Shown one piece after another: positions 35,701 through 42,466 of a DNA stretch of 64,000 bases. The notes beneath the pieces were generated by a model. That model was not told where the DNA came from. It saw only the letters and a program-made list of their open reading frames with translations, and ran no database searches. The number at the start of each line of letters is the position of its first letter. Position 1 is the stretch's first letter. A program made the translations under genes and the position numbers. Source of the stretch: an uncultured Paracoccaceae bacterium (GTDB lineage Bacteria; Pseudomonadota; Alphaproteobacteria; Rhodobacterales; Rhodobacteraceae); the NCBI GenBank assembly GCA_947488175.1, contig CANKYO010000005.1:1-64000 (forward strand), given 5' to 3'.

Positions 35701-38159
35701 CTTACGATCCCGCTCCGGAACTGGATCGGCCATCGGATCTGCTGTTTGACAATGGCTATGGCGGCTTTGATCAGCAGACTGGCGACTATCTGATCCATCT
35801 AGCACCCGGCATACATACGCCCGCCCCATGGTGCAATGTGCTGGCCAATGATGATTTCGGGTGTCTGGTCAGCGAAGCCGGGTTTGGCACAAGCTGGTCC
35901 ATCAACGCTGGCGAACACCGTCTGACCCCCTGGTCCAATGATCCGGTCGCCAATGCGCCCGGAGAGGCCGTGTATCTGCGTGATGAGGCCAGTGGCGATA
36001 TCTGGACCACTACGCCCGCGCCCATTGGCGATGATGCGACCTGTCAGGTCCGTCACGGCGCAGGAGAAACATCATGGCGGCAGAACAGCTATGGGCTCGA
36101 GCAGGAAATCCTGACGTTTGTGCCCGTAGATGCGTCGGTCAAGCTTGTGCGGCTAAGAGTGACAAACCGGTCCGGGCTGCACAGGCGTATATCGGCCACC
36201 TATTATGCCGAATGGTTACTGGGCGCGTTGGGCAGCGTTGCACGCCCGCATGTCACATCGCACTACGATGATTTTCTGAAGGCAATCATCGCGCGCAACA
36301 AATGGAACCCCGAGTTTGGGGACGGAGTTGCGTTTCTGACCGCCTCGGCAGAGCCGCACAGTGTGACGGGTGACAGGCACGACTTCCTCGGGCGGGATGG
36401 AAGCGTGCATGACCCGGATGGGCTGCGGCGCTGGGACCTTGGCGGACGCTTCACTTCCGGCGGCGATACTTGTGCGGCGTACCAGGTCCATCTCGACATT
36501 GCGGCAGACGAAACTGTCGAGGTGATCTTTGCACTGGGTGAGGCCGCGAATGAAAGTAGTCTGGCAACGGATATCCGGAAATGGAAAGACCCCGCAGAGG
36601 CAGACCGCGCCCTTCACGCGTTGCGCAAGACGTGGCAAAAGCGGCTTGGCGCGGTGCAGGTCCAAACCCCCGATCCGGCCTTTGATTTGATGGTCAATCG
36701 GTGGCTGCCCTATCAGAACCGGTCATGTCGGATCATGGCGCGCGCAGGGTTCTATCAGGCTGGCGGTGCTTACGGATTCCGGGATCAACTGCAGGACGTT
36801 CTGGCCCTGCTTCACACTGATCCTGAAAGGGCGCGTGAACACATCCTTCTTGCCGCATGCTATCAGTTCGAAGCAGGCGATGTTCTCCACTGGTGGCATC
36901 CGCCTGCAGGGCGGGGCGTTCGCACCCATTGCTCGGACGATTATCTGTGGCTTGCTTTCGTGACGGCCCGCTATATCGCTGCGACAGGCGAAAGCGGAAT
37001 ACTTGATGTGAGGCTGCCATTCTTGACCGCCCCCGAACTTCGCCCCGACGAACATGATCGCTATGCCTTGTTTGACGGGGGCGAGATCTTACCGCTCTAT
37101 GACCACTGCGCGCGGGCCCTTGACCGGATGATGGCAACAGGGGCACATGGCCTTCCGCTTATGGGTGCGGGCGATTGGAACGATGGTATGGACCGCATTG
37201 GCGAAAAGGGGCGCGGCGAAAGCGTATGGCTCGCTTGGTTTCAAATCGCAACAGTGTCACTATTTGCACCGCTAGCCCGCAGCACCGGCCATTCAGAGGA
37301 TGCGACGCGCTGGGAAAGCTATGCCGCTGATCTGCGCCGCGCGGTATCAGAACATGCATGGGACGGCGATTGGTATGTCCGCGCCTTTGATGACGAGGGA
37401 TTGCCATGGGGAGTCAAGGCGAATGATGAATGCCAGATCGACCTGATCGCGCAGGCATGGTCGGTGCTGTCCGACCCCAACCCCAGTGATCGTGCGCGCA
37501 AGGCATTGCAGTCGGCCCGTGAACGGCTGGTGGATACGGATGCCCGCCTGATCCGTCTGCTGACCCCGCCCTTTGATCAGACAGATCGCGATCCGGGCTA
37601 TATTCAGGCCTACCCGCCTGAGATACGTGAAAACGGAGCGCAGTATACCCATGCCGCGACTTGGCTAGGTGTGGCTTATGTTGCATTGGGCGATGGTGAT
37701 CGGGCGTACGAGGTCTTTGACATCATCAACCCGATCCGACGCGCTGCCGACACGCAAGGTGCCGACCACTACAAAAGAGAACCCTTTGTCCTGGCTGGTG
37801 ATGTTTCCGGTGCAAGTGACCGGGTCGGCCAGGGTGGCTGGTCTTGGTACACTGGGGCGGCTGGTTGGGCTTGGCAGCTTGGGCTTGAAGGAATCTTGGG
37901 GATTAAGCCACAGGCTGGAGGAATTCGCATCGCGCCATGCCTACCGACTGCATGGAGATGCGCGCAGATCACACTTGATGGCTATCGCGGGCGCATCGAC
38001 ATAACGATCGAGCGTGATGATAGTGTAGGCGAGCCCAACGCGCATGTGACAGTTGATGGCCAACCGGTGTCGGACGACACAGTGCAATATCCCGGTAAGG
38101 GGAAGACACGTCAGGTCGTCGTTAAGCTGGCAGCAGTATCCGAAGTAGCGCAGGTATAG
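29724..38159 (+). CDS. ndvB: Cyclic beta-1,2-glucan synthase
   Basis: A 2811-residue inner-membrane enzyme, the normal size for NdvB/ChvB. It makes cyclic beta-1,2-glucans from UDP-glucose on a protein primer; these act in the periplasm in osmotic adaptation and host contact. Membrane helices lie near residues 310-365 and again around 725-890. The glycosyltransferase (GT84) region has DVDTQLP near 530 and RQHRWIRGDWQ near 675, matching the DxD and R/QxxRW motifs. The C-terminal half holds two carbohydrate-binding-type beta domains and the GH94 phosphorylase-like module with GDWNDGMDRIG near 2480, where the Asp is catalytic in GH94. Nothing is broken or truncated. UDP-glucose supply is encoded next door (galU), convergently. 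Confidence 0.96.
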   Translation: MTADPEKDAIIQGDPAALAVGHNIAQGRPAIIDIYRALPVLDDWLADVRKYCAHPASEHARAADWLLDNDYHIARALRRVREDLPPDFYRQLAALDAAQGRVPRIYALAEAIFDDVRPQITLPSLIAFIRTYQEHADLTNAELWALPSMLRLVCIERLIDAFGSMNDKLLPKAAHRPEQQRISDEVQTELIAQAITNLIAIHGIKWTDFVDLASRIEAVLASDPVGVYADMTFETRDRYRSAVERLARRCDFSEVAVARKAVASCHPTSGDISRSHVGYWLIGDGLAAFETELGYRAPRALALRRRLARYAGTLYAAGLVAGVLIALIVPLAYLWMQNANFLQWLLGTTISVLPATILSVWVVHWIITKITRPETLPELDFSKSIPGNCATAIIVPVIVGSEVDVEGIIKKLEILHLANPDPALRFVLLSDPVDAPTQTVPEDELIQSGFKNGIASLNARYGKGGNAPFIVLHRGRQFNAAEGCWMAWERKRGKLEEFNQLILGEKTDAFPLVEGDIKDLSNLRYAITLDVDTQLPPDVATRLIGIMAHPMNQAVFDPESGRVVAGYAILQPRIETLPKLGKDTHFSHLYGGDTAVDIYSRAVSDVYQDLFGTGIFVGKGIYDIAALHRSMAGRVPENRILSHDLFEGLHGRSALASNLVLYEDLPANYPEFALRQHRWIRGDWQLVPWLWRRVPSADGGKVPNPLSALDRWKILDNLRRSLVPPTLLLFFVGAWMALPGSAWVWTLLAVAAPGSYLAGEVFAIATGGIRRGALGTAIHQIKTKGGRWFFSVVFLVSDTVIATDAITRTLWRQRISGRNLLKWTSAASAAAEFRGGSIRSASWRLMWPSSALALLLSAELAFYEAHGFLSALPVLLLWFLAPEIAVWSARSRLFSSQSLDDGQRRFLIQVARRTWHFFETFVGPDDNWLPPDNYQHNHHEEIAHRTSPTNIGMFLVSALAARDMGFITTNDFLTRSRNAVDTLGRMTMYRGHILNWYETRTLEPLEPQYVSTVDSGNLAVSLIALKHGCLELADQPAIGGACFGCLSTTFDLLVIAIHELQDFDEGELNRIEWAIRTLIDQAKGAPLAWKSIIAELNGSCWLDLETLVRDAIQNTPDALDSQIAEITTWLDRYQHDLHAIGRDIDGFMPWLSVIAAAPPERIPLAEDILKELQPANPKSKTAVFEKITARLESCDVNDETLKAFLTEMQQALQDGFARQAALRDGLIALADQAETIAYGMDFAFLYDPTVRLFTIGYNHSLGQMDNSHYDLLATEARLASYFAIAKHDVPAEHWFSLSRPITRLQGKPSILSWNGSMFEYLMPPLFLPSYRDTLLGESELTAVEFQRAYARERGVPWGISESAFGVTDAQGTYQYRAFGVPGLGIRRGLTEDIVIAPYGSALALCGWPEAAVENLKKLAGLGAMTRYGFFDALDFTPDRLAPNRDFIPVQNYMAHHQGMIMAAIVNATADDVMVRRFLREKSVHAMDLLLQERVPWDVPLERGRADEAWEHHAPAPASALAPWAPSSDLAVPQVHLLGNGRMSSLITETGGGGLKKRQSALTRWQPDPTRTAHGLWLYLRDTQSGEIWSLGAAPTGRDPGQSSCVFHQHMVELLRRNAGIVARMDITVAPFDDVEIRRVTLVNESDEERTIDLTSYAEVVLAPPLDDERHPAFSKLFVQSSYLEQHQALLYQRRPRRPEIRPPVLLHKVAAQDPTIQIRAWDTDRGCFMGRNRSDRSPKALFDGLTETAGWTLDPVMALQVKVHLKPMETKELTFLTVAGNSREDVVGAANRYPALRIDRAFRDAHFESGRVIQQLEIDPVHLPELQVLSSLLIHFNHTLRGAPSDDPSARIGQPDLWRFGISGDLPILLLKVAKVGDPSLLDVLVRAQRLWHRSGLDVDLVVLRDAVSGYEEPLREQVLSILRDTQSDSVLGKRGGIHLLAADQMDARLRRGIEAAAHVVLSDDHLTLREMLDQALETRLPPPRFDPGSAPAYDPAPELDRPSDLLFDNGYGGFDQQTGDYLIHLAPGIHTPAPWCNVLANDDFGCLVSEAGFGTSWSINAGEHRLTPWSNDPVANAPGEAVYLRDEASGDIWTTTPAPIGDDATCQVRHGAGETSWRQNSYGLEQEILTFVPVDASVKLVRLRVTNRSGLHRRISATYYAEWLLGALGSVARPHVTSHYDDFLKAIIARNKWNPEFGDGVAFLTASAEPHSVTGDRHDFLGRDGSVHDPDGLRRWDLGGRFTSGGDTCAAYQVHLDIAADETVEVIFALGEAANESSLATDIRKWKDPAEADRALHALRKTWQKRLGAVQVQTPDPAFDLMVNRWLPYQNRSCRIMARAGFYQAGGAYGFRDQLQDVLALLHTDPERAREHILLAACYQFEAGDVLHWWHPPAGRGVRTHCSDDYLWLAFVTARYIAATGESGILDVRLPFLTAPELRPDEHDRYALFDGGEILPLYDHCARALDRMMATGAHGLPLMGAGDWNDGMDRIGEKGRGESVWLAWFQIATVSLFAPLARSTGHSEDATRWESYAADLRRAVSEHAWDGDWYVRAFDDEGLPWGVKANDECQIDLIAQAWSVLSDPNPSDRARKALQSARERLVDTDARLIRLLTPPFDQTDRDPGYIQAYPPEIRENGAQYTHAATWLGVAYVALGDGDRAYEVFDIINPIRRAADTQGADHYKREPFVLAGDVSGASDRVGQGGWSWYTGAAGWAWQLGLEGILGIKPQAGGIRIAPCLPTAWRCAQITLDGYRGRIDITIERDDSVGEPNAHVTVDGQPVSDDTVQYPGKGKTRQVVVKLAAVSEVAQV

Positions 38160-38177
38160 GCCGAACCGGCTGCTGAT

Positions 38178-39074
38178 CTACCCCACAGGCACGATATCCT
38201 CTGGTGCCAGATACTCTTCGAAAACCTCCGCATAGGCAGGATCATCACGGGCCAGAAACAACGTTGCCGCTAACATCCCCTGTTTTGAGCCGCAGTCGAA
38301 CCGGCGTCCGGAGAACCGAAAACCCGCTACCCCGGTCTTTACCGAGCTGATCGTGATCGCATCTGTCAGCTGGACCTCGCCACCGGCACCCGGGGCTTGC
38401 TGCGCAAGGGCATCAAAAACCACAGGATCAAGAATATAACGGCCCACAACAGCCATCTGTGATAGCGCCTTGTCTGGTTCAGGCTTTTCAACGATACTGC
38501 TGGCCTGCACAAAGCGGCCGTCCTCCGCGGTTACGGAAAGAATACCGTACCGGCCGGTCAGCGCCTTTGGCACTTCCATCACGGCCACCAGATGCCCCGC
38601 CTTGCCACGGTCATACGCATCGACCATTTCGCGCAGGCAACCCGGCGTTCCAAGTATCAGATCGTCAGGCAGAATAACGGCAACGGGGCCGTCCAACACA
38701 TGCGGCCGCGCGCAAGCCACGGCGTCACCCAAGCCGCGCGGCTCTGGCTGCGTGACAAAGATGACCTCGCAGTCGCGGGTGTCCAGTGCGGCCTCTTCCA
38801 ACTCATGCGCTAGCTCCGATTTGCCATGGTCCACAAGCGTGGCGCGCAGTCGTGCATCGTCCATCACGTAGTGTTCAATGGCGGCCTTTGACGGATGGCT
38901 GACAAAGATCATCCGCTCCACGCCAACCTCGCGCGCCTCGTCTATCGCGTATTGGATCAGCGGTGTGTCGATCACAGGAAGCAATTCCTTTGGTGTTCCT
39001 TTTGTTGCAGGCAAGAACCGTGTGCCAAGCCCGGCCACGGGAAAAATCGCGGTACGGACACGTTTATGGGTCAT
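38178..39074 (-). CDS. galU: UTP-glucose-1-phosphate uridylyltransferase
   Basis: A 298-residue cytosolic enzyme that makes UDP-glucose from glucose 1-phosphate and UTP. The nucleotide-binding loop is FPVAGLGTRFLPATKG at residues 13-27, then PKELLPVIDTP. Other family marks are FVSQP-like IFVTQPEPRGLGDAV and the sugar-binding VEKP. UDP-glucose is the donor for the glucan synthase encoded convergently 18 bases away, and for other surface sugars. An FNR-like box lies 151 bases upstream, so its expression may rise with the usp-ndvB operon. Confidence 0.95.
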   Translation of the reverse strand: MTHKRVRTAIFPVAGLGTRFLPATKGTPKELLPVIDTPLIQYAIDEAREVGVERMIFVSHPSKAAIEHYVMDDARLRATLVDHGKSELAHELEEAALDTRDCEVIFVTQPEPRGLGDAVACARPHVLDGPVAVILPDDLILGTPGCLREMVDAYDRGKAGHLVAVMEVPKALTGRYGILSVTAEDGRFVQASSIVEKPEPDKALSQMAVVGRYILDPVVFDALAQQAPGAGGEVQLTDAITISSVKTGVAGFRFSGRRFDCGSKQGMLAATLFLARDDPAYAEVFEEYLAPEDIVPVG

Positions 39075-39224
39075 TGCCGAACTCCCTTTCTGCTAGAATT
39101 CACGCTGCAATCTGAAAAGGCTCGGGCTTGGAGCCCAACCGGGTATACATCGCATCACGGCTGAAAGGCGGTCGATTGTCTCCTTCCCCCCCTTTCTCAT
39201 TGGCCTAAGAAGAAGGCATGCGCG

Positions 39225-39238
39225 TTGATTTTTCTCAA
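39225..39238. promoter_or_regulatory. FNR/FnrL-type box upstream of galU
   Basis: TTGATTTTTCTCAA fits TTGA-N6-TCAA, 151 bases before the galU start (leftward). Confidence 0.65.
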
Positions 39239-39599
39239 TGCGGCCCCATCAGACGCCTGCCATGTAACGCCGGCCGGTCGCCACCACAAATCGGCTTCTG
39301 GATCACTGCGCCGTCGAATGAGTCCAAATTAGCTCCGCCAAGTGCTAGCGCCGTCCTCAAGCCAACTCTTTGAGCAAGGTACTACCCGAGAAGTTTGTCG
39401 TTCGTTGTGACGTAAACCGATGAACCTAACGATGGGATACCCGCTCGACGCCCGGAACACATAGGAGCTCCGAAGTACACCGGTGATACCAAACCGGGAA
39501 ATTCCTCCGGGATCTACTTTGGTACTACGTTCGGCTCCTGGCACTGGTACCCGGACGGGACTGCTCCAGCCGACAATGACTTTGCAGGAGATAGGTATT
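39239..39599. other. Gene-poor left part of the decayed island
   Basis: No convincing gene. One rightward frame without a start codon (about 39425-39640) reads YFGTTFGSWHWYPDG, somewhat protein-like, perhaps the end of a lost exported protein. No copy of the tRNA-Cys 3' end was found here by eye. Confidence 0.3.
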
Positions 39600-39917
39600 C
39601 GAATTCTAACATCTCAGATGTTGGCAAACTGTGCCACTTAGACCGGCGCATGAAATCATCGTTGATCACGACCTGCGGGTTCACGCCTTCGACGATCGCA
39701 CCAAGAGCGACCTCGGGGTGCCGGGCGCTTCGATCTTGCGCATCAGCACCAGATCCAGCGGTGCGTTCAGCCTCGCGGCTAGCTCAACCGCAACAGGAAC
39801 GCCACCGCGCGGCAGGGCAAAGACAAGCGGTTGCATCAACCCCATGGCAGCAAGCCGATCAGCCAATAGCCGCCCGGCTTCTTCACGCCCCACAAATCTC
39901 TGCATGATGTCTGCCAT
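39600..39917 (-). pseudogene. Frameshifted phosphoribosyltransferase N-terminal fragment
   Basis: From ATG 39917 the frame gives MADIMQRFVGREEAGRLLA, then LVFALPRGGVPVAVELA and LMRKIEAPGTP, the start of the predicted phosphoribosyltransferase family that often accompanies low-oxygen stress genes. After APGTPR the family continuation (VALGAIVEGVNPQVVIN and DD) is encoded in another frame, so one base change shifted it. The similarity ends near 39600; the catalytic PRPP loop and the rest are missing. An FNR-like box sits 36 bases upstream. Confidence 0.75.
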
Positions 39918-39952
39918 GGAGATGAGCGTAACGGGCCGACACCCTGCCGGGA

Positions 39953-39966
39953 TTGATCAATCTCAA
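39953..39966. promoter_or_regulatory. FNR/FnrL-type box upstream of the phosphoribosyltransferase fragment
   Basis: TTGATCAATCTCAA fits TTGA-N6-TCAA, 36 bases before the fragment's ATG. The control site survives although the gene is dead. Confidence 0.65.
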
Positions 39967-40147
39967 CGCCTGCGCCCCGTCCGGCTCAAGGTGCCCGGAC
40001 ACGCGCCAAGACCTCCTTGATGAGCCGATCTGCATCGTCCTGTTGTTGCGCAATGGCCAGAAGGTTCAGTGACGCGCCGCGCGGCGCATCGGGCGGGGAC
40101 AGGATGACGAGACCGCTGCGCCGATGGCCCAAGCGTGGGCGTAAGCC

Positions 40148-40591
40148 ATGAGCGGCATGGCGTTGATCTGGGCCGCGAACGTCAAAGGATTGAAGCCAGG
40201 TGCCAAGATCGTGCTGATCCAACTGGCAGACTTCCACAACAAGGAAACTGGCCAGTGCAATCCAAGCGCCCAGCGTTTGGCAGACGAATGCGAGATGGGC
40301 CGCGCTACACTCTTTCGACACATGACGACCTTAGAGGAATGCGGCCTTATCACCCGCCATGCCAGAGGGGACGGCGATGGCGGGCGCGGGTCCAACCAGT
40401 ACGAACTGCACCTCGATATCAGCCTTGGCCCAAGCGCTCGCCCGAAGGGTGGCACTGGCAGTCCCAACGGGGTTGAGTCTCAAAATGAGACGGGGGAAAA
40501 CGTCTCAAAAAAGCGGGGGAAAAGTCTCAAGGGTGAGACGGGGGTAGTCTCAAAACGAGACAGGAAGCCTTCGACAGTCTGCGCGACGTGA
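40148..40591 (+). CDS. HTH-domain plasmid/phage-type protein
   Basis: A 147-residue protein. Residues about 10-95 form a winged helix (HTH_36 type): ALIWAANVKGLKPGAKIVL, NPSAQRLADECEMGRATLF and HMTTLEECGLITRHARGDG. Such proteins are common on small alphaproteobacterial plasmids and islands and may act in replication or copy control. The C-terminal tail is built from V-S-Q/K-x-E-T-G units encoded by the tandem repeats at 40475-40564. The last residues (PSTVCAT) seem to come from a fusion with relaxase DNA read in another frame, so the original C-terminus is probably altered. Confidence 0.65.
   Translation: MSGMALIWAANVKGLKPGAKIVLIQLADFHNKETGQCNPSAQRLADECEMGRATLFRHMTTLEECGLITRHARGDGDGGRGSNQYELHLDISLGPSARPKGGTGSPNGVESQNETGENVSKKRGKSLKGETGVVSKRDRKPSTVCAT
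40475..40564. repeat. Four iteron-like palindromic repeats
   Basis: Four tandem copies, about 22 bases apart, of GTCTCA-N3/4-TGAGAC followed by GGGG. Copies at 40477 and 40525 are intact palindromes, the one at 40547 is nearly so and the one at 40502 is degenerate. The tandem inverted spacing resembles plasmid iterons or protein-binding arrays. They also encode the protein tail above. Confidence 0.7.
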
Positions 40592-40864
40592 TGAACCAGC
40601 GCCACGGTTGGGCCGATCCGATGGAGTTGGAGCGCACTCAAGAGGTCCGCGACACCATCGAGACCCCAACCCGCGCCCAAGGCCGCGACGAGCTGCATGC
40701 ATGGCTGCAAGACCAGATCAGCGTCGGCTTCGTCACCGACCGAGCAAGCATGCTCGACGCGCTCGTCAATGCAGGCTTCGACATCCCGCGCGCGGGCAAA
40801 GCCTACCTCACCGCCCAAGACCCTGACACCGGCGAGCGCTGGCGTTTGAAAGGAGAGATTTTCC

Positions 40865-41293
40865 ATGAAAACTGGCAAGCCGACCCGGCTGAGCGAGAAG
40901 CTGAACGCCGAACTGGACACGATCCGGCCGGACTACGCCGCCTCGATGGCATCGCAACTGGAGAGCTTCAGGACCGATTTGAACAGCATTGCGACCAACG
41001 CGCAGCGTACAATCGAGAGCGATACCCGCACCTTTCTGCGACAGAACAAGAGCTGGCTAACGATCTCGCCCTGGCTGATCACGGGGACACTCTTGGTGGG
41101 GATCGTCTCGATGATGGCCGCGAGCTTGCTTTGGACGCTGATGCTGGAGAGCTCGGAACTGACAGATTTGGGCCTAACGCGGATCGACAGGGAGGACGCG
41201 ACATGGCTGGTACTGGACCCGACCAAGACGCGCCTGAGGACCTGCACACTGGGCGGCAGGTCAGTGACATGCATCAAGATCGAGGAGGATTAG
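40865..41293 (+). CDS. MobB/MbeB-like protein nested in the relaxase gene
   Basis: A 142-residue protein wholly inside the relaxase frame but read in another frame. AAGGAGA lies eight bases before its ATG. It has a polar N-terminal half with helical heptads (SEKLNAELDTIRPDYAA, then QLESFRTDLNSI), one clear membrane helix (about 65-87, LITGTLLVGIVSMMAASLLW), and a short C-terminal domain. This order matches MbeB/MobB of ColE1-type mobilization operons, where mbeB and mbeD overlap mbeA. It may hold the relaxosome at the membrane. The next nested gene begins right after its stop. Confidence 0.8.
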   Translation: MKTGKPTRLSEKLNAELDTIRPDYAASMASQLESFRTDLNSIATNAQRTIESDTRTFLRQNKSWLTISPWLITGTLLVGIVSMMAASLLWTLMLESSELTDLGLTRIDREDATWLVLDPTKTRLRTCTLGGRSVTCIKIEED

Positions 41294-41596
41294 ATGATGA
41301 CGCCCCTGACAGCCTTGGAGCGCGACTTACTCGCCTGCGTCGAGCGATTGGTGACGGCCTGCGAGGTCTCAGCAAAGGAATTGAGCGGCTTGGAAGCACG
41401 CTCGACGAAGGGGATGCAGAGCCAGATGGATGGATTGGCCGCCTGCGTGTCAGTGCTCATTCAATCGCAAACGGCGTCCGTGGCTGCGTTGCACGGCTTG
41501 TTGAGCGAGGGCTCGAACTACGGGAAGCTGCGCACGCAACTAGAGACCAGCTTGAAATTAGTGAAGGCCGCCGAAGAGAGGTTGAGACAGAGCTAG
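41294..41596 (+). CDS. MobD/MbeD-like protein nested in the relaxase gene
   Basis: A 100-residue helical protein starting directly after the preceding stop (TAGATGATG) with GGAGG seven bases upstream. It opens LTALERDLLACVERL and has heptad-like leucines through to LKLVKAAEERLRQ, which fits the coiled-coil MbeD/MobD family. It lies inside the relaxase C-terminal frame. Intact while the relaxase is truncated, so it may be freed from its partner. Confidence 0.75.
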   Translation: MMTPLTALERDLLACVERLVTACEVSAKELSGLEARSTKGMQSQMDGLAACVSVLIQSQTASVAALHGLLSEGSNYGKLRTQLETSLKLVKAAEERLRQS

Positions 41597-41659
41597 AAGA
41601 GCGCGAGGTCGAGATGGACAGGGGGATGACGCAGTGACGTGGCAAGACCGATTGACAAA

Positions 41660-41679
41660 TGGTAACGTATATGTCACCA
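41660..41679. promoter_or_regulatory. Probable operator of the toxin-antitoxin operon
   Basis: The imperfect palindrome TGGTAAC-gtatat-GTCACCA directly follows a TTGACA-like -35 hexamer at 41652 and ends 10 bases before the toxin ATG. It is the usual place for the autorepressor site of a HigBA-type pair. Confidence 0.55.
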
Positions 41680-41688
41680 ATGGCCGCA

Positions 41689-42018
41689 ATGAATAAGCTT
41701 GTTGTCTATGTCACCGAGGCGGGGAAAACACCGTTCGACAATTGGTTCAATGGTCTGGATACGGCGGCAGCATTGAAGGTGCGAACGGCGCTTGCACGGA
41801 TCGAGACCGGAAACCTTGGCGACGTGAAGCCAGTCGGGCAAGGCGTGTCAGAGCGGCGCATCACCTTCGGCCCCGGCTATCGCGTCTATTTTGGCAAGGA
41901 CGGTGATACGCTTGTGATCCTGCTCTGTGGCGGTACGAAAAAGCGCCAGTCAAAAGACATCGAGCAGGCCAAAGCTTATTGGGACGACTACAAGGCTCGC
42001 AAAGAGAAAGGCGACTGA
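41689..42018 (+). CDS. HigB/RelE-superfamily addiction-module toxin
   Basis: A 109-residue protein of the phage-derived Gp49-like/addiction-module-killer family: MNKLVVYVTEAGKTPFDNWF, ALARIETGNLGDVKPVGQGV, RITFGPGYRVYFGKDG and LLCGGTKKRQ with following ST/KDI. This is the ribosome-dependent mRNA interferase fold. The start at 41689 fits family length better than the longer frame from 41659. Toxin-first order with the antitoxin one base downstream is the HigBA arrangement. All conserved segments are intact. Confidence 0.88.
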   Translation: MNKLVVYVTEAGKTPFDNWFNGLDTAAALKVRTALARIETGNLGDVKPVGQGVSERRITFGPGYRVYFGKDGDTLVILLCGGTKKRQSKDIEQAKAYWDDYKARKEKGD

Positions 42019-42019
42019 C

Positions 42020-42349
42020 ATGCCACTTACCAAAGACTTCAAAGATACGATCAAAGCGCGCGCCGAGCGCGATCCTGAGTTTCGGGCGGGGCTGTTCCGC
42101 GAAGCCATCGAAGCGATGCTAAGTGACGATTTGGAGACCGGCAAGGTGCTGCTACGCGACTACGTCAACGCCACGGTGGGGTTTGAGGCCTTGGCGCAAG
42201 ATATGGACAAGGACCCCAAGAGCCTGATGCGCATGCTTAGCGCCAAAGGAAATCCACGCGCGGACAATTTATTGGCGATGGTTTCGCGATTGAAGCAGCG
42301 CGAAGGCGTGTCTTTTTCGCTGACTCAAGACAATGGAGCTCACGCTTAG
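42020..42349 (+). CDS. HigA-type HTH antitoxin
   Basis: A 109-residue protein with ATG 42020, one base past the toxin stop. Residues about 60-100 form a helix-turn-helix (FEALAQDMDKDPKSLMRML, then NPRADNLLAMVSRLK), as in antitoxins paired with this killer family. It should neutralise the toxin and repress the operon at the palindrome at 41660. Both genes look functional in an otherwise decayed island, which fits selection by addiction. Confidence 0.88.
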   Translation: MPLTKDFKDTIKARAERDPEFRAGLFREAIEAMLSDDLETGKVLLRDYVNATVGFEALAQDMDKDPKSLMRMLSAKGNPRADNLLAMVSRLKQREGVSFSLTQDNGAHA

Positions 42350-42466
42350 AACTTGGTTCAACGCTCTGACTTCCCATCCCTCCTGTTGATACGAAACAAG
42401 TGGCTTGGTCCGCAGAGGGCAGCGCACAATTGCAGCAGTATTCTTCAACTCGACAGAAAGTCATAG

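Larger units (their letters stand above)
40588..41637 (+). pseudogene. MobA/MobL-type relaxase, C-terminal part only
   Basis: The 349-residue frame begins MNQRHGWADP and continues ELHAWLQDQISVGFVTDRAS, then FDIPRAGKAYLT and ERWRLKGEIFHENW, the region after the nuclease domain in alphaproteobacterial MobA/L relaxases. Upstream the same frame reads EAFDSLRDV to 40563, where the repeat array starts. The N-terminal catalytic Tyr/His nuclease part is missing, so it cannot nick DNA. The C-terminal half is a low-constraint, charged region that carries two other genes in another frame. Confidence 0.75.

Noticed and set aside
39329..39544. Leftward 71-residue frame in the island.
   Set aside because: Composition is not protein-like and the opposite strand reads more naturally; neither has a start with a ribosome site.
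39986..40321. Leftward frame whose end reads GASLNLLAIAQQQDDADRL.
   Set aside because: The last 45 residues look protein-like and could be a gene tail, but the rest is antisense to the HTH gene, so no gene is called.
40475..40564. CRISPR array.
   Set aside because: Units are about 22 bases apart without unique spacers, and they are part of a coding frame; no other repeat set in the window fits an array and no cas gene is present.
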